Part shown: positions 1 to 10,643 of the stretch, in pieces
Layout of the letters: every line of letters starts with the position of its first letter
Position numbering within the stretch: position 1 is the stretch's first letter
Assembly: GCA_018262455.1 (NCBI GenBank)
Contig: JAGSPR010000156.1
Span: 1 to 13,244 of the forward strand
Direction: 5' to 3'
DNA length: 13,244 nt
Origin: Deltaproteobacteria bacterium
GTDB lineage: Bacteria; Myxococcota; Polyangia; Haliangiales; Haliangiaceae
The notes under the pieces: generated by a model
Told to the model about the DNA's origin: nothing
Database searches by the model: none
Seen by the model: only the letters and a program-made list of their open reading frames with translations
Made by a program: the position numbers and the translations under genes

Positions 1-2096
1 TCGGGGCGCGGCGAGTAGACGAGGTTCGCGGCGGGGAGCACGTCGTTGTCGCTGCGCGAGACGTCGGTCCTGAGCCCGGCGATCGCGTAGCGGCTGCCGT
101 TCGACATCTCCTGGCTCGCGAGCTCGTAGCGCACGCCGACGATCGCGCGCAGCTTCTCGTGCAGCTCGAGCTCGCTGCTTGCGTACGCGCCATAGACGCC
201 GAGCGAGGCGTGGTAGGCGTCCTCGTTGAGCGTGCCCTCCTCGAGCTGGAAGTCGGGGCCGACGTGCTCGTGGTCGAACATGTCCTCGCCGGCGAGGCCG
301 CGCACCGCGCTGTCGGAGCCGACGAACTTGTACCGGAACCGCCGGCCGCCGAGCTCGCGGCTCGAGACCTGGGTGATCGCGCCGGCGCGGAGCTGCGCCC
401 GTCCGACCCGTAGCTTCAGGTCCGCGCCGCCACCGCCGGCGAGATCGTGGAGCTCCTGCCAGAAGTGCTGCCCCGACCCGGGCTGGTCCTTGTACTGCCG
501 CATCCCACTCGAGCCGTCGATCGTGTAGACGAGATCGCGGGTATCGAGCTCGTTGCGCGACGTGGTGGCCAGGTTGCCCTGCCAGCGCAGCTCGAGCCCG
601 CGCGACCGCTGCAGCAGGTGCTTGCCGCGAAGCTGCGCGAACCCGAGCGCGCGCTCGACGAACGACACGCGCTGGACGCTGAGATCCGAGCCATCGGTCT
701 CGCTGAACCCGCTCGCGAACGAGCTCGTGTCCTCGCCGACATGGGTGTAGAGCGCGAGCAAGCTGACCTCGTCGTTGCGGGTCAGGTCGACGCCGACGTT
801 GCCGAGCGCGCCGAGGGTCGCCTCGCCCGTGCCGACGTCGTAGGCGAGGCTGTCGGTCGCCTTGACCTCGCCACCGGTCAACGTGGTGTGCGCGGTCGTG
901 CCCTGGCGCACCGAGAACGACCGCCGGATGAGGCCGCTGCCGAGATAGCCGACGCGCTTGCCCGCGATCTTCGTGGTGCTGCCCACCATCGCGGTGATGC
1001 CGAGGTTGGGCGTGACCGTCTCGCCCTCGGGCGTCCACACGTTCGGCATCGACTCGCCGATCTGCTCGGTGCGCGCCGGATCCATGCCGCGAACAGCCTG
1101 GTTGCGCGGGATCGAGGATGGCAGGGCTCGGCTGCCGTCATCGAACCCGAGGAAGCTGCGGAAGCCGTGCGAACCCGCGTTCGACAGCCCGGACTGGCCG
1201 GTCGAGGTCGAGCCCGCCGAGGTCGAGAGCCCGAAGCGCATCTCGAAGCTCGTCGGGAACGAGCTGGTGTCGATCGACAGCGTGCCGCCGCCGAACTGGC
1301 CTGGCAGCTCGGCCGAGTACGTCTTGATGACGGTCATCGTCGACAGCAGGCTCGTCGGGAACAGATCGAGCGGGACCGCGTTGCGATCCGGCTCGGGGCT
1401 CGGCAGCTGCACGCCGTTGAGCAGCGCGGTCACGTAGCGGCCCTCGAGGCCGCGCAGCGCGACGTACTTGCCGTCGATCACGCTGACCGCGACGACCCGC
1501 TTCATCGCGTCACCGGCGTTGCTGTCGGGCGTCCGCGCGATCTCCTGCGAGCTCACCGCGTCGCTGACCGTCGCCGCGGCGCGACGGACCGCGAGCACCG
1601 CCGATTCCTTGCGGGTGTCGATCTTGTCGACCACCTCGATCGTCTCGGACGTGGCGGCGGGGACCGGATCGAGATCGAGGTTCAGCTGGAGCTGCTGCGC
1701 GGGCGCGACCGTGATCGTGCGCTTCTGCTCGAGGTACTCCGGGGTCGAGTACGTGATCGTGTAGGCGCCTGGCGCGAGCGTGAACGCGTACGTGCCATCG
1801 AGCTCGGTCGCGATCGTCTGATCGCCGCTCGGCCCGTGGATCTGGATCGTCGCGGCGGGCAGCCCTTCCTTCGTGCGGCGGTCGATCACCTTGCCCTTCA
1901 CCAGGCCCGCGGGCTGCGCGGGGTTCGCGGGCTCGGCCGGCGGTGCCTCGGCCGGCGGTGCCTCGGCCGGCGGTGCCTCGGCCGGCGGTGCCTCGGCCGG
2001 CGGTGCGGGCGTCGGCTCGTCCGCCAGCGCGGTTCCGGACACGCACGCGATGATCAACGCGAGCAGCGACGACGATCGGCGGTTGAGACGGAACAC
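1..2096 (-). CDS. TonB-dependent outer-membrane receptor with carboxypeptidase-regulatory-like N-terminal domain (C-terminal part off window)
   Basis: Partial gene: about 698 N-terminal codons are present and the barrel end lies beyond the left edge. A GTG start at 2096 is chosen because a perfect AGGAGG lies 7 nt upstream (2104-2109); the nearby ATG at 2101 is in another frame and soon stops. Residues 1-25 form a signal peptide ending in ALA before Asp26. Five APPAE repeats follow (31-55), then a carboxypeptidase-regulatory-like beta-sandwich (about 64-142). A possible TonB box (SETIEVVDK, about 150-158) precedes a plug domain (about 165-290) with the typical segments YVALRGLEGRYV, LNGVQLPSPEP and PGQFGGGTLSID. 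The remainder looks like beta-barrel strands. The family imports siderophores, cobalamin or oligomers across the outer membrane using TonB energy; the substrate cannot be read here. Family assignment is firm, although residues were translated by hand on the minus strand. Confidence 0.9.
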   Translation of the reverse strand, partial: MFRLNRRSSSLLALIIACVSGTALADEPTPAPPAEAPPAEAPPAEAPPAEAPPAEPANPAQPAGLVKGKVIDRRTKEGLPAATIQIHGPSGDQTIATELDGTYAFTLAPGAYTITYSTPEYLEQKRTITVAPAQQLQLNLDLDPVPAATSETIEVVDKIDTRKESAVLAVRRAAATVSDAVSSQEIARTPDSNAGDAMKRVVAVSVIDGKYVALRGLEGRYVTALLNGVQLPSPEPDRNAVPLDLFPTSLLSTMTVIKTYSAELPGQFGGGTLSIDTSSFPTSFEMRFGLSTSAGSTSTGQSGLSNAGSHGFRSFLGFDDGSRALPSSIPRNQAVRGMDPARTEQIGESMPNVWTPEGETVTPNLGITAMVGSTTKIAGKRVGYLGSGLIRRSFSVRQGTTAHTTLTGGEVKATDSLAYDVGTGEATLGALGNVGVDLTRNDEVSLLALYTHVGEDTSSFASGFSETDGSDLSVQRVSFVERALGFAQLRGKHLLQRSRGLELRWQGNLATTSRNELDTRDLVYTIDGSSGMRQYKDQPGSGQHFWQELHDLAGGGGADLKLRVGRAQLRAGAITQVSSRELGGRRFRYKFVGSDSAVRGLAGEDMFDHEHVGPDFQLEEGTLNEDAYHASLGVYGAYASSELELHEKLRAIVGVRYELASQEMSNGSRYAIAGLRTDVSRSDNDVLPAANLVYSPRP
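1936..2006. repeat. 15-bp tandem repeat encoding (APPAE)5
   Basis: The unit GCCGGCGGTGCCTCG occurs four times in perfect tandem (1936-1995), and an 11-base partial fifth copy ends at 2006. On the minus strand it encodes five APPAE pentapeptides between the signal peptide and the regulatory-like domain of the TonB receptor. The unit is a multiple of three, so gain or loss of copies would keep the frame and change only linker length. The perfect nucleotide identity suggests recent slippage expansion (inference). Confidence 0.9.
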
Positions 2097-2103
2097 GGCA
2101 TGA

Positions 2104-2110
2104 CCTCCTT
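2104..2110 (-). promoter_or_regulatory. Strong ribosome binding site of the TonB receptor gene
   Basis: The minus strand reads AAGGAGG here, 7 nt before the GTG at 2096. It decides the start codon. It also contrasts with dnaE2, imuB and imuA in the same window, which have no such sequence. Confidence 0.8.
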
Positions 2111-2211
2111 GGGAAGTGCGATTGCCGCGACCCTATCCACCCGGTTTGTCGAGACCTGCTTCGCTGCGTGACCGGACGGCAACAAGGAATGGCGCGATCG
2201 GCAGGATCCCT

Positions 2212-2233
2212 GTCACCTGACGCGTCATGTGAC
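2212..2233. promoter_or_regulatory. 22-bp imperfect palindrome, candidate operator upstream of the TonB receptor
   Basis: GTCAC (2212-2216) and GTGAC (2229-2233) flank a perfect 10-bp palindrome TGACGCGTCA (2218-2227), leaving only the pair 2217/2228 unmatched. It lies about 115 bp upstream of the receptor start and downstream of the dnaE2 stop. More GTCAC/GTGAC words occur at 2168, 2240, 2262 and 2288. The dyad symmetry suggests a binding site for a dimeric regulator, possibly controlling the receptor. I do not recognise the regulator, and no clear -35/-10 pair was found. Confidence 0.4.
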
Positions 2234-2261
2234 AAGAAGGTCACGACGCGCGATCGCAGAA

Positions 2262-2292
2262 GTGACGTTCAGCGAGTCGGAACGCGCGTCAC
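2262..2292 (-). terminator. Possible weak hairpin after dnaE2
   Basis: CGTTC (2266-2270) can pair with GAACG (2280-2284) around a 9-nt loop, and the outer GTGA (2262-2265) with TCAC (2289-2292) across a 4-nt bulge. On the minus strand the structure begins 12 nt after the dnaE2 stop codon. There is no following U-tract, so it may be a weak terminator or mRNA 3' end, or simply part of the GTCAC/GTGAC cluster. Confidence 0.25.
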
Positions 2293-2304
2293 GCCCGAAG
2301 CGAC

Positions 2305-5604
<3,300 letters not shown>

Positions 5605-5621
5605 CTGTCCAAGTGTTCAGG
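5605..5621 (-). promoter_or_regulatory. LexA-type SOS operator abutting the dnaE2 start codon
   Basis: The plus strand reads CTGTCCAAGTGTTCAGG. It fits 15 of 17 positions of the Myxococcus xanthus SOS motif CTRHAMRYBYGTTCAGS (recalled from memory). Together with the following TT it matches the imuB site at 18 of 19 bases. On the minus strand the box ends directly before the GTG start of dnaE2, so bound LexA would cover both the putative -10 and the translation start. It may also influence the divergent GIDE-like gene 80 bp away. Confidence 0.75.
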
Positions 5622-5639
5622 TTCGAGGGACGATGTCAA
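5612..5639 (-). promoter_or_regulatory. dnaE2 promoter: TTGACA, 16 bp, AACACT
   Basis: A perfect -35 hexamer TTGACA (5639-5634) is followed, after 16 bp, by AACACT (5617-5612) inside the LexA-type box. Seven bases then separate this -10 candidate from the GTG start, which places the predicted transcript start at or within a base or two of the initiation codon. The same arrangement recurs at imuB. The -10 is a poor match on its own; the conserved layout is the main support. Confidence 0.55.
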
Positions 5640-5700
5640 TCATCCCGCGGCTCTACCTGTGGTCGATCCGGTCCAATCGAGCCATGCTGTGGACGGGCCG

Positions 5701-6327
5701 ATGACCAACTCCGCTACCGGCCAGCTCGAAGCGCGCCTCGACCGCGATCTCCGGGAGCTGCTACGCCAGGCGCCCGGGATGGCCGTCGCGGATCTCCCGG
5801 AGTCGACCTGGGCCCGGGTCTCGGGCGTGGTCCACCTGCTCGATGGGCGCGTGCTCGAGGCGCCGTTGTCGGGGCGCCCGTGCGTGTACTACGCGGTCCG
5901 CATCGATTCGATGGTCGCTCCCAAGCGGGCGAACACGCTGATGCGCCAGCGCGATGCGGTCCCGTTCCTGCTCGAGGACCACGGCCACCGCGCGGTGATC
6001 GACCCGACCCACGCGCGGATCTCCGCCGAGATCGACCACGCGAGCAAGTCGGCGGCAGCCTTCGATGCCACGCCACGCCAGCGCAGCCTGCTGGCGACCC
6101 GGCGTGCCTTGTTCCAGCGCCACATGTACCAGGGCTCGGGGTTGCTCTACTACGAGTCGATCATCGAGGAGCGAGAGCCGGTCGCGGTGCTCGGCGCGGG
6201 GATCCGCGAACCCGATCCCGACGCGGCGCCGAGCGCGTATCGCGACATGGCGACGCGCATCCAGCTCGCCGGCTCGCAGCGTTACCCGATCATCATCTGC
6301 GACCGCCCCGACCATCCCGGCGGCTGA
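5701..6327 (+). CDS. GIDE-like domain protein of unknown function
   Basis: This 208-residue protein resembles the GIDE domain found in mitochondrial MUL1/MAPL-type E3 ligases and in many bacterial proteins. The recognisable pattern is a VxGVVHLLDGRVLEAPLSGRPCVYYAVRI stretch in sense (about 40-69), then PFLLEDHGHRAVIDP (88-102), and a YYESIIEEREPVAVLGAGI-like segment (150-168). A charged middle region (103-145) separates the two halves. There is no RING finger, signal peptide or obvious membrane helix, so this is a soluble stand-alone version. The ATG at 5701 is used; an in-frame GTG at 5689 is an alternative and neither has a strong ribosome site. The gene diverges from dnaE2 and converges on the methyltransferase with 3 bp between stop codons. 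The domain call is from memory of the family pattern. The function is unknown. Confidence 0.7.
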   Translation: MTNSATGQLEARLDRDLRELLRQAPGMAVADLPESTWARVSGVVHLLDGRVLEAPLSGRPCVYYAVRIDSMVAPKRANTLMRQRDAVPFLLEDHGHRAVIDPTHARISAEIDHASKSAAAFDATPRQRSLLATRRALFQRHMYQGSGLLYYESIIEEREPVAVLGAGIREPDPDAAPSAYRDMATRIQLAGSQRYPIIICDRPDHPGG

Positions 6328-6330
6328 GCG

Positions 6331-7215
6331 TCAGCGCGCGCGGCCGACGAGGAAGTAGCCGCGGGTCGTCAGCGCGTCATACGTGAAGCCGAGCTGCTCG
6401 AGCTGCTCGAGCAGGTCCGGCGAGAGCAGCTCGACACCCTCGGGCTCGTACGCCGGATCGCGTCCGCGGATCCGGAGCTTGCGGTCGTGCGGCAGGTTGT
6501 CGAGGCCCTCGAAGTAGGGCGCGAACGCCTCGGCCATCTCCGCCGGGGTGTGGCGGTTGAGCTTGTCATCGCCGGCGTTGTCGAGCAGGTGGAACCACGG
6601 CCTCGCGGAGGTCGCCTCGATCCCGACGTAGTGCCCATCGAGGGACGTGAAGCTGTGCCATTCGAGGTCGATCACCCCGCCCGGCTTCAGCACCCGGCGG
6701 ATCTCGCGCGCGAAGCCCTCGAGCGGCGGTGGCAGCTCTTGCAGCACGGCATTCGAGATCACGATGTCGAAGCTGGCATCGTCGAACGGGAGCCGCGAGC
6801 CGTCGTAGTGGATCACCGAGCTGGCCCCCGGCGCGCGGCGCGCGAGCTCGTTCATGTAGGAGATCCTGCGCGACGCCTCGACCCATCCGAGCAGCCCCTT
6901 GCCGATCCCCTTGGGGGTGAAGCCACCTTCGAACGAGATCCGGCGACGCAGCCCGAGCGTGCGCGGCGGGACGATGTCGACGCCGGTGATCGATCCGACA
7001 TCGGGTCGCAGCAACGTCACCAGGGCGTGGTCATCGCCACAGCCGAAATCCAGCACGCGCGCATGCGCCAGCCGCGCGCCCAGCGCGTCGTGCAAGCGCG
7101 CGCGCAGCGCCGGATACACCCGGGTCACCAGGTGGGACGCCTTCGAGCGGTTGCGGCGCTCGATCGTCGAGACCCGGTGAGCCAGCCACCGCAGATGCCT
7201 CACCCCGATGTCCAT
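6331..7215 (-). CDS. Class I SAM-dependent methyltransferase
   Basis: A 294-residue protein with a Rossmann-type methyltransferase core. Motif I is VLDFGCGDD (54-62). The acidic end of strand beta-2 is GVD (78-80). Motifs II/III appear as DGSRLPFDDASFDIVISNAV (138-157), and LKPGG (176-180) closes the core, as in the UbiE/Methyltransf_11 group. A basic N-terminus (about 8-45) and a long C-terminal region carrying EWHSFTSLDGHYVG are outside the core and probably hold substrate specificity. The substrate is not evident. The ATG at 7215 is preferred because homology-like sequence begins near there; the frame stays open upstream to about 7341. The ribosome site is weak. It is divergent from the GAF protein across about 110 bp. 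Confidence 0.85.
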   Translation of the reverse strand: MDIGVRHLRWLAHRVSTIERRNRSKASHLVTRVYPALRARLHDALGARLAHARVLDFGCGDDHALVTLLRPDVGSITGVDIVPPRTLGLRRRISFEGGFTPKGIGKGLLGWVEASRRISYMNELARRAPGASSVIHYDGSRLPFDDASFDIVISNAVLQELPPPLEGFAREIRRVLKPGGVIDLEWHSFTSLDGHYVGIEATSARPWFHLLDNAGDDKLNRHTPAEMAEAFAPYFEGLDNLPHDRKLRIRGRDPAYEPEGVELLSPDLLEQLEQLGFTYDALTTRGYFLVGRAR

Positions 7216-7325
7216 GCTCACGATCACGCTATCACCGGCTCTCCCGCTGCGGGTACGCACCACGGAGTTTTCCAACTTACCGGGCGGAAACATCGCCGAA
7301 ACAGTTCGCGTGTCACCCTCGAGCG

Positions 7326-8558
7326 GTGTCCGGCAGCGCACCTCGGTCGATCGTGCATGTCCACCACCGAGGGGACCGCGGTGTCGACGGCATCCTCCGG
7401 TTGATCGAGCTCGCCGGTCACGACGGGCCGGTCGAGCTGATGCTGTCCGCGATGTGCGACGAGGTCGCGGCCATCCTCGCGGTCGAGGTCGCGAGCATCT
7501 ACGTGCGCGAGGACGAGCGCCTCGTGATGCGCGGCAACCACGGCTTTCCCGCGGGTGCGATCGGCGCGACCGTGCTCAAGGTCGGCGAAGGCATCACCGG
7601 ACTGGTCGCCGAGTGCATGCGGCCGATCTCCGCCGAGCACGCCGCGGCCGAGCAGTCCTACAAGCACGTGCCCGGCCTCGGCGAGGAGAACTACCCGGTA
7701 TTCGTGGGCGTGCCGCTGATCGCCGCTGGCTCCGCGATCGGCGTGCTGGTGTTGCAGCGGCGGCTGCAGGCATTCGCGACCGACGAGGTCACGCTCGCGA
7801 CCGCGCTCGGCGCGCCTGTGACCCTCGCGATCGAACGGCGGCGCGCGAGCGAGCTTCGGTCCGCTCGACTGTCCGGCATCGCGCATGTCGGAGGCGCCGT
7901 GCTCGGACGCGCCGCGATGATCCCCACCACCACCGCGCTCGCCTCGCGCACGGTTCGCGGCGAACGCGCGACGACCGAGCACGACGGCAGCGTGGCGATC
8001 GAGCGCGCGTTCGCCAGGTTGCGCGATGACCTCGGCCGCGCGATGCGCAAGCTCGCCGACGCACCCGACCCTGCAACGGGCGCCGCGCTCGACCGATTCG
8101 CCCTCACGCTGTGCGACGCACGGCTGCGCGAGCGGATCGAGGCGTGCCCCGATCCCGCGAGCTTGCGCGCCGTGGCCCGCGACTACGCCCGCGCCCCCTA
8201 CCGGCTCGGCACCGTGGTCGAAGCGGCGGAGCATGCGACCGAGATCGAGGAGCTGTGCGTCCTGGTCGCGGAGTCGCGCTCGCTACGCCCCGGCTCGATC
8301 TGGATCGCGGACCGGATCGGCGCGTTCGTCGCGATCGCAGCCGTCGCGCGCGGTGCCTCGGCGCTGGTCGCCAGCGACGTCATCGCGCCCACCGCGATCG
8401 CGATCGCGCGCGCCGCCCGGCTTGCGGCCATCAGCGATGTGTCGGGGCTGTTCAGCTGGGCTCGTCCCGGTGACCTGCTCGCGGCCGACGGCGATACCGG
8501 CACGGTGCTCGTGCATCCCGCCCCGACCGACATCGAGCGGCTGAAGCACACCCGCTGA
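7326..8558 (+). CDS. GAF-domain protein fused to a degenerate PTS Enzyme I (PtsP-like) module
   Basis: The 410-residue protein has a GAF domain (about 35-172) very like that of PtsP/EI-Ntr, including LKVGEGITGLVAE (84-96) and NYPVFVGVPLIAAGSAIGVLVLQ-type sequence (122-144). Next comes an Enzyme I N-terminal-like region (about 182-318) with helices resembling the HPr-binding subdomain, and a PEP-utilizer mobile domain (about 322-400). The protein stops there, so the C-terminal PEP-binding TIM barrel of true EI-Ntr is absent. At the mobile-domain TSH-A-I-x-A-R site the sequence is A354-P-T356, so the phosphorylated histidine is replaced by threonine. It cannot be a normal phosphotransferase; a sensory or scaffold role is inferred. 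The GTG at 7326 is used; GTG at 7353 is an alternative. Confidence 0.8.
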   Translation: MSGSAPRSIVHVHHRGDRGVDGILRLIELAGHDGPVELMLSAMCDEVAAILAVEVASIYVREDERLVMRGNHGFPAGAIGATVLKVGEGITGLVAECMRPISAEHAAAEQSYKHVPGLGEENYPVFVGVPLIAAGSAIGVLVLQRRLQAFATDEVTLATALGAPVTLAIERRRASELRSARLSGIAHVGGAVLGRAAMIPTTTALASRTVRGERATTEHDGSVAIERAFARLRDDLGRAMRKLADAPDPATGAALDRFALTLCDARLRERIEACPDPASLRAVARDYARAPYRLGTVVEAAEHATEIEELCVLVAESRSLRPGSIWIADRIGAFVAIAAVARGASALVASDVIAPTAIAIARAARLAAISDVSGLFSWARPGDLLAADGDTGTVLVHPAPTDIERLKHTR

Positions 8559-8574
8559 GTCGACGCTCGTCGAC
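8559..8574. terminator. Small GTCGAC hairpin between convergent genes
   Basis: GTCGAC (8559-8564) and GTCGAC (8569-8574) are self-complementary and flank the 4-nt loop GCTC, immediately after the stop codon of the GAF/EI-like gene. The response-regulator gene ends on the other strand at 8598. It could act as a bidirectional terminator, but the stem is only 6 bp and no T-tract follows. Confidence 0.3.
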
Positions 8575-8597
8575 GCTGGTGACGCCCGTCGGCTCGT

Positions 8598-8972
8598 CTA
8601 CGCGCAGGCCGTGGCGGAGGCGAAGTCGATCAGCTCCTTCGCCTTCACCGGCTTGGGGAACACGGCGTAGCCGGGTGGCGCGAGCTGCGGCGACGCCGAC
8701 ACGATCGCGATCGGGACCCCGATGAACCGGTCGTCGGACTTCAGGTATTCGAGCAGCTCTTGTCCGACGATGCCGGGCATCAGCAGATCGACGAAGATGA
8801 CGCTCGGGGTGAACCCTGTCTCGAGCAACTCGATCGCCTCGGCGCCATCGGCCGCAAGCTTGATGTCGAACCCGTGCTGCTGGAACAGCATCGTGAGCGC
8901 GTCGCGGATGTCCTCGTCGTCGTCGACGATCATCACCCGGGGCCGCTTATCCGGAAGCATGTCTGAATCCAC
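8598..8972 (-). CDS. Single-domain (CheY-like) response regulator
   Basis: A 124-residue receiver domain with no output domain. Acidic residues D17-D19 follow strand beta-1 (VMIVDDDED). The phosphoacceptor is D62 in VIFVDLLMPG. S92 in IVSAS occupies the Thr/Ser switch position, and K107 in FPKPVK is the conserved lysine. All catalytic positions are intact, so it should be phosphorylated by a histidine kinase, but no kinase is in the window. The start is GTG 8972; ATG 8960, four codons in, is equally possible. It ends with a short Ala-rich tail containing Cys. It lies 122 bp downstream of imuB on the same strand, probably with its own promoter. The partner and output are unknown. Confidence 0.9.
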   Translation of the reverse strand: MDSDMLPDKRPRVMIVDDDEDIRDALTMLFQQHGFDIKLAADGAEAIELLETGFTPSVIFVDLLMPGIVGQELLEYLKSDDRFIGVPIAIVSASPQLAPPGYAVFPKPVKAKELIDFASATACA

Positions 8973-9094
8973 TGTGTCCGTGCAGCCGCGATTGGCAACT
9001 GTGGACGTACATGCGGCATCAAGAAACGACGGCTAGGAATATTCCGGAGAGCGGGTTCGCCCTGACGCAGCGCGCTCGCAGTAGATCTTCGACG

Positions 9095-10627
9095 TCACTC
9101 GACGGCGCCTTGCCAGAACCAGCGACGACGATTGCGATCGTAGTAGACCCACAAGCAATCGCCGCGCCGAAGCTCGGCGAAGTGGTACTCGCGATGGAGC
9201 GGCTCTCCGCGCGATGCCCACCAGCCGCCGGACACGACGTACGGCCCGACGATGCGCACGACCGCCCCTTGCTCGAGCCCCGAGATCAACCAGCCATCGT
9301 CGCGCGCCTGGCGATCCTGCGGCGGCAGGCAGCGCGGCCGGGCCAGCAGGCGACGCACGAGCGGCCGCACGATCCGGGGCGACGCCTGGTCCTCCGGCCT
9401 CGCCGCGACGACATGCACGAGCCGCTCCCAGCCGAAGCTCGCCTCGGGCAGATGGCCCTCGCGCAGCACCGCGCGGACCACGGCATCGTCGCCGAGCTCG
9501 GCACGCACCCGTGCCAGCGCCTCGTCGGCGGCTCGCAGATCGCGGCGCGGCTTGGCCGCGAACAGTGCGAGCTGCTCGCGCGTCGCGGCGATGTCCTCGG
9601 CCCACACCCGCACGGCGTTGACCGCGGCGACCGGCGGCATGCTGGTGAGCCGCAGATGAACGAGCCGGAGCAGCGAGCGCGCATCGAGCGTGGCCGCGGC
9701 CGGCTTGATGCAATCCGCGCGCAGCTCGATGTGGCCGACCGCGTGCTTGAGCGAGAGCTCGACGTGCAGCGCGGTCAGCGCGCGCCCGCGGGTGGCGAGC
9801 CGCGCGAGCAGCCGTTCGATCGGCGCCTTGACCACGAACACGAGCCGCTCGATATCGTGCTCGTCATCGTCGAGCTGCACGCGCTCGTCGGGCGCCTCCG
9901 GCGGTGCCACCGGCACGAGCGGATCCCAGCGCTCGCCCGCCGCGAGCTGGTAGAGCCGGTGCGCCTCGCGGCCGAACCGCTCGAGGATTCCGCCTCCGGG
10001 CAACCGCACCATCTCGCCCACGGTCGTGACGCCGAGCCGCGCAAGCGCATCGCGCAGCTTGGGATCGACATCGAGCCTCGCGAGGGGAACCGCACTCGCC
10101 GCCGAGCGCTCGTCCAGATCACTGCGCAACACGATCACCCCGTGGCGCGTCGAGCGAGCGATCGCGTACGTCGCGAACCGCGAGAACCCGATCACGACCG
10201 CGCCGCGGAGCCCGAGGGCCGTGACCGCGTTCGTGATCGCCAGGCTCCACGCGGTGCCACGCTGATCGTGCGCGGTGTCCGGAAAGATCCGCTCGAGACC
10301 CTCACCATCGAGCCAGAACGTGCCGGGCTCGCCGACCTCGAGGCGCGGTGACAGCCGGTGCAGCGCCGCGCGCAGCGTGGCGATCGCGGCCTCGATCTGC
10401 TCGGGCGGCACCACGCGCGCGCGCAAGCCACCGCACAGCGACAGCGCAGGCCCGTAGCGCTGACCGACCAGCACGCCGGCGGCACGCGCGCGCTCGCACG
10501 CCCACAGGATCGTGCCCTGCGGCCGGTCCTCGTCGATCACGACGACCGGGTGCGCCCGCCAGGTCGGCTCGCGACGCCACACCAGCTGGAGCGGCAGCGC
10601 GGGGAGATCGAGGCAAGCAACCTTCAC
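9095..10627 (-). CDS. imuB: ImuB, catalytically degenerate Y-family polymerase-like mutasome hub
   Basis: The 510-residue protein has the Y-family polymerase fold and acts as the adaptor linking DnaE2, ImuA and the beta clamp in SOS translesion synthesis. The first Y-family acidic motif is reduced to CLDLPALPL (5-13), with D7 only. The second, normally SxDE, is WLDGEG (105-110), with D107 but no glutamate. Polymerase activity is therefore not expected, as in known ImuB proteins. QLALF (352-356) is a good beta-clamp-binding pentapeptide. The C-terminal ImuB region is recognisable by GPYVVSGGWW (461-470), HREYHFAEL (478-486) and RRRWFWQGAVE at the end. The GTG start at 10627 is itself the edge of a LexA-type box and has no Shine-Dalgarno. 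The gene lies 82 bp after imuA and has its own SOS promoter. Confidence 0.93.
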   Translation of the reverse strand: MKVACLDLPALPLQLVWRREPTWRAHPVVVIDEDRPQGTILWACERARAAGVLVGQRYGPALSLCGGLRARVVPPEQIEAAIATLRAALHRLSPRLEVGEPGTFWLDGEGLERIFPDTAHDQRGTAWSLAITNAVTALGLRGAVVIGFSRFATYAIARSTRHGVIVLRSDLDERSAASAVPLARLDVDPKLRDALARLGVTTVGEMVRLPGGGILERFGREAHRLYQLAAGERWDPLVPVAPPEAPDERVQLDDDEHDIERLVFVVKAPIERLLARLATRGRALTALHVELSLKHAVGHIELRADCIKPAAATLDARSLLRLVHLRLTSMPPVAAVNAVRVWAEDIAATREQLALFAAKPRRDLRAADEALARVRAELGDDAVVRAVLREGHLPEASFGWERLVHVVAARPEDQASPRIVRPLVRRLLARPRCLPPQDRQARDDGWLISGLEQGAVVRIVGPYVVSGGWWASRGEPLHREYHFAELRRGDCLWVYYDRNRRRWFWQGAVE

Positions 10628-10643
10628 TGTTCAAGTGTTCAGG
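10627..10643 (-). promoter_or_regulatory. LexA-type SOS operator overlapping the imuB start codon
   Basis: The plus strand reads CTGTTCAAGTGTTCAGG, which fits 15 of 17 positions of the recalled M. xanthus SOS motif and contains a direct repeat GTTC-N4-GTTC. Its first base is the complement of the G of the imuB GTG start, so operator and start codon physically overlap. It differs from the dnaE2 site at one base over 19. Confidence 0.78.

Noticed and set aside
11..30. Lipobox-like IIAC at residues 15-18 of the TonB receptor signal peptide, suggesting a lipoprotein.
   Set aside because: The positions meant are at the gene start near 2043-2052; an ordinary cleavage site ALA-D follows and TonB receptors are not usually lipidated.
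447..2171. Long plus-strand open frame (about 574 codons) opposite the TonB receptor.
   Set aside because: Its product is an Arg/Ala/Asp-rich shadow with no domain pattern, a common artefact opposite GC-rich genes, while the minus-strand product is a clear receptor.
2258..2274. GTTCAGC near 2268 as a possible further SOS box.
   Set aside because: The ten preceding bases fit the motif at only about half the positions, unlike the three promoter sites with 14-15 of 17.
7216..7341. N-terminal extension of the methyltransferase frame by 42 codons.
   Set aside because: The extra residues lack family features and would overlap the start of the divergent GAF gene; the ATG at 7215 leaves a normal intergenic region.
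8445..8456. GTTCAG inside the GAF/pseudo-EI gene as an SOS site.
   Set aside because: It is internal to the coding sequence with no matching left half-site.
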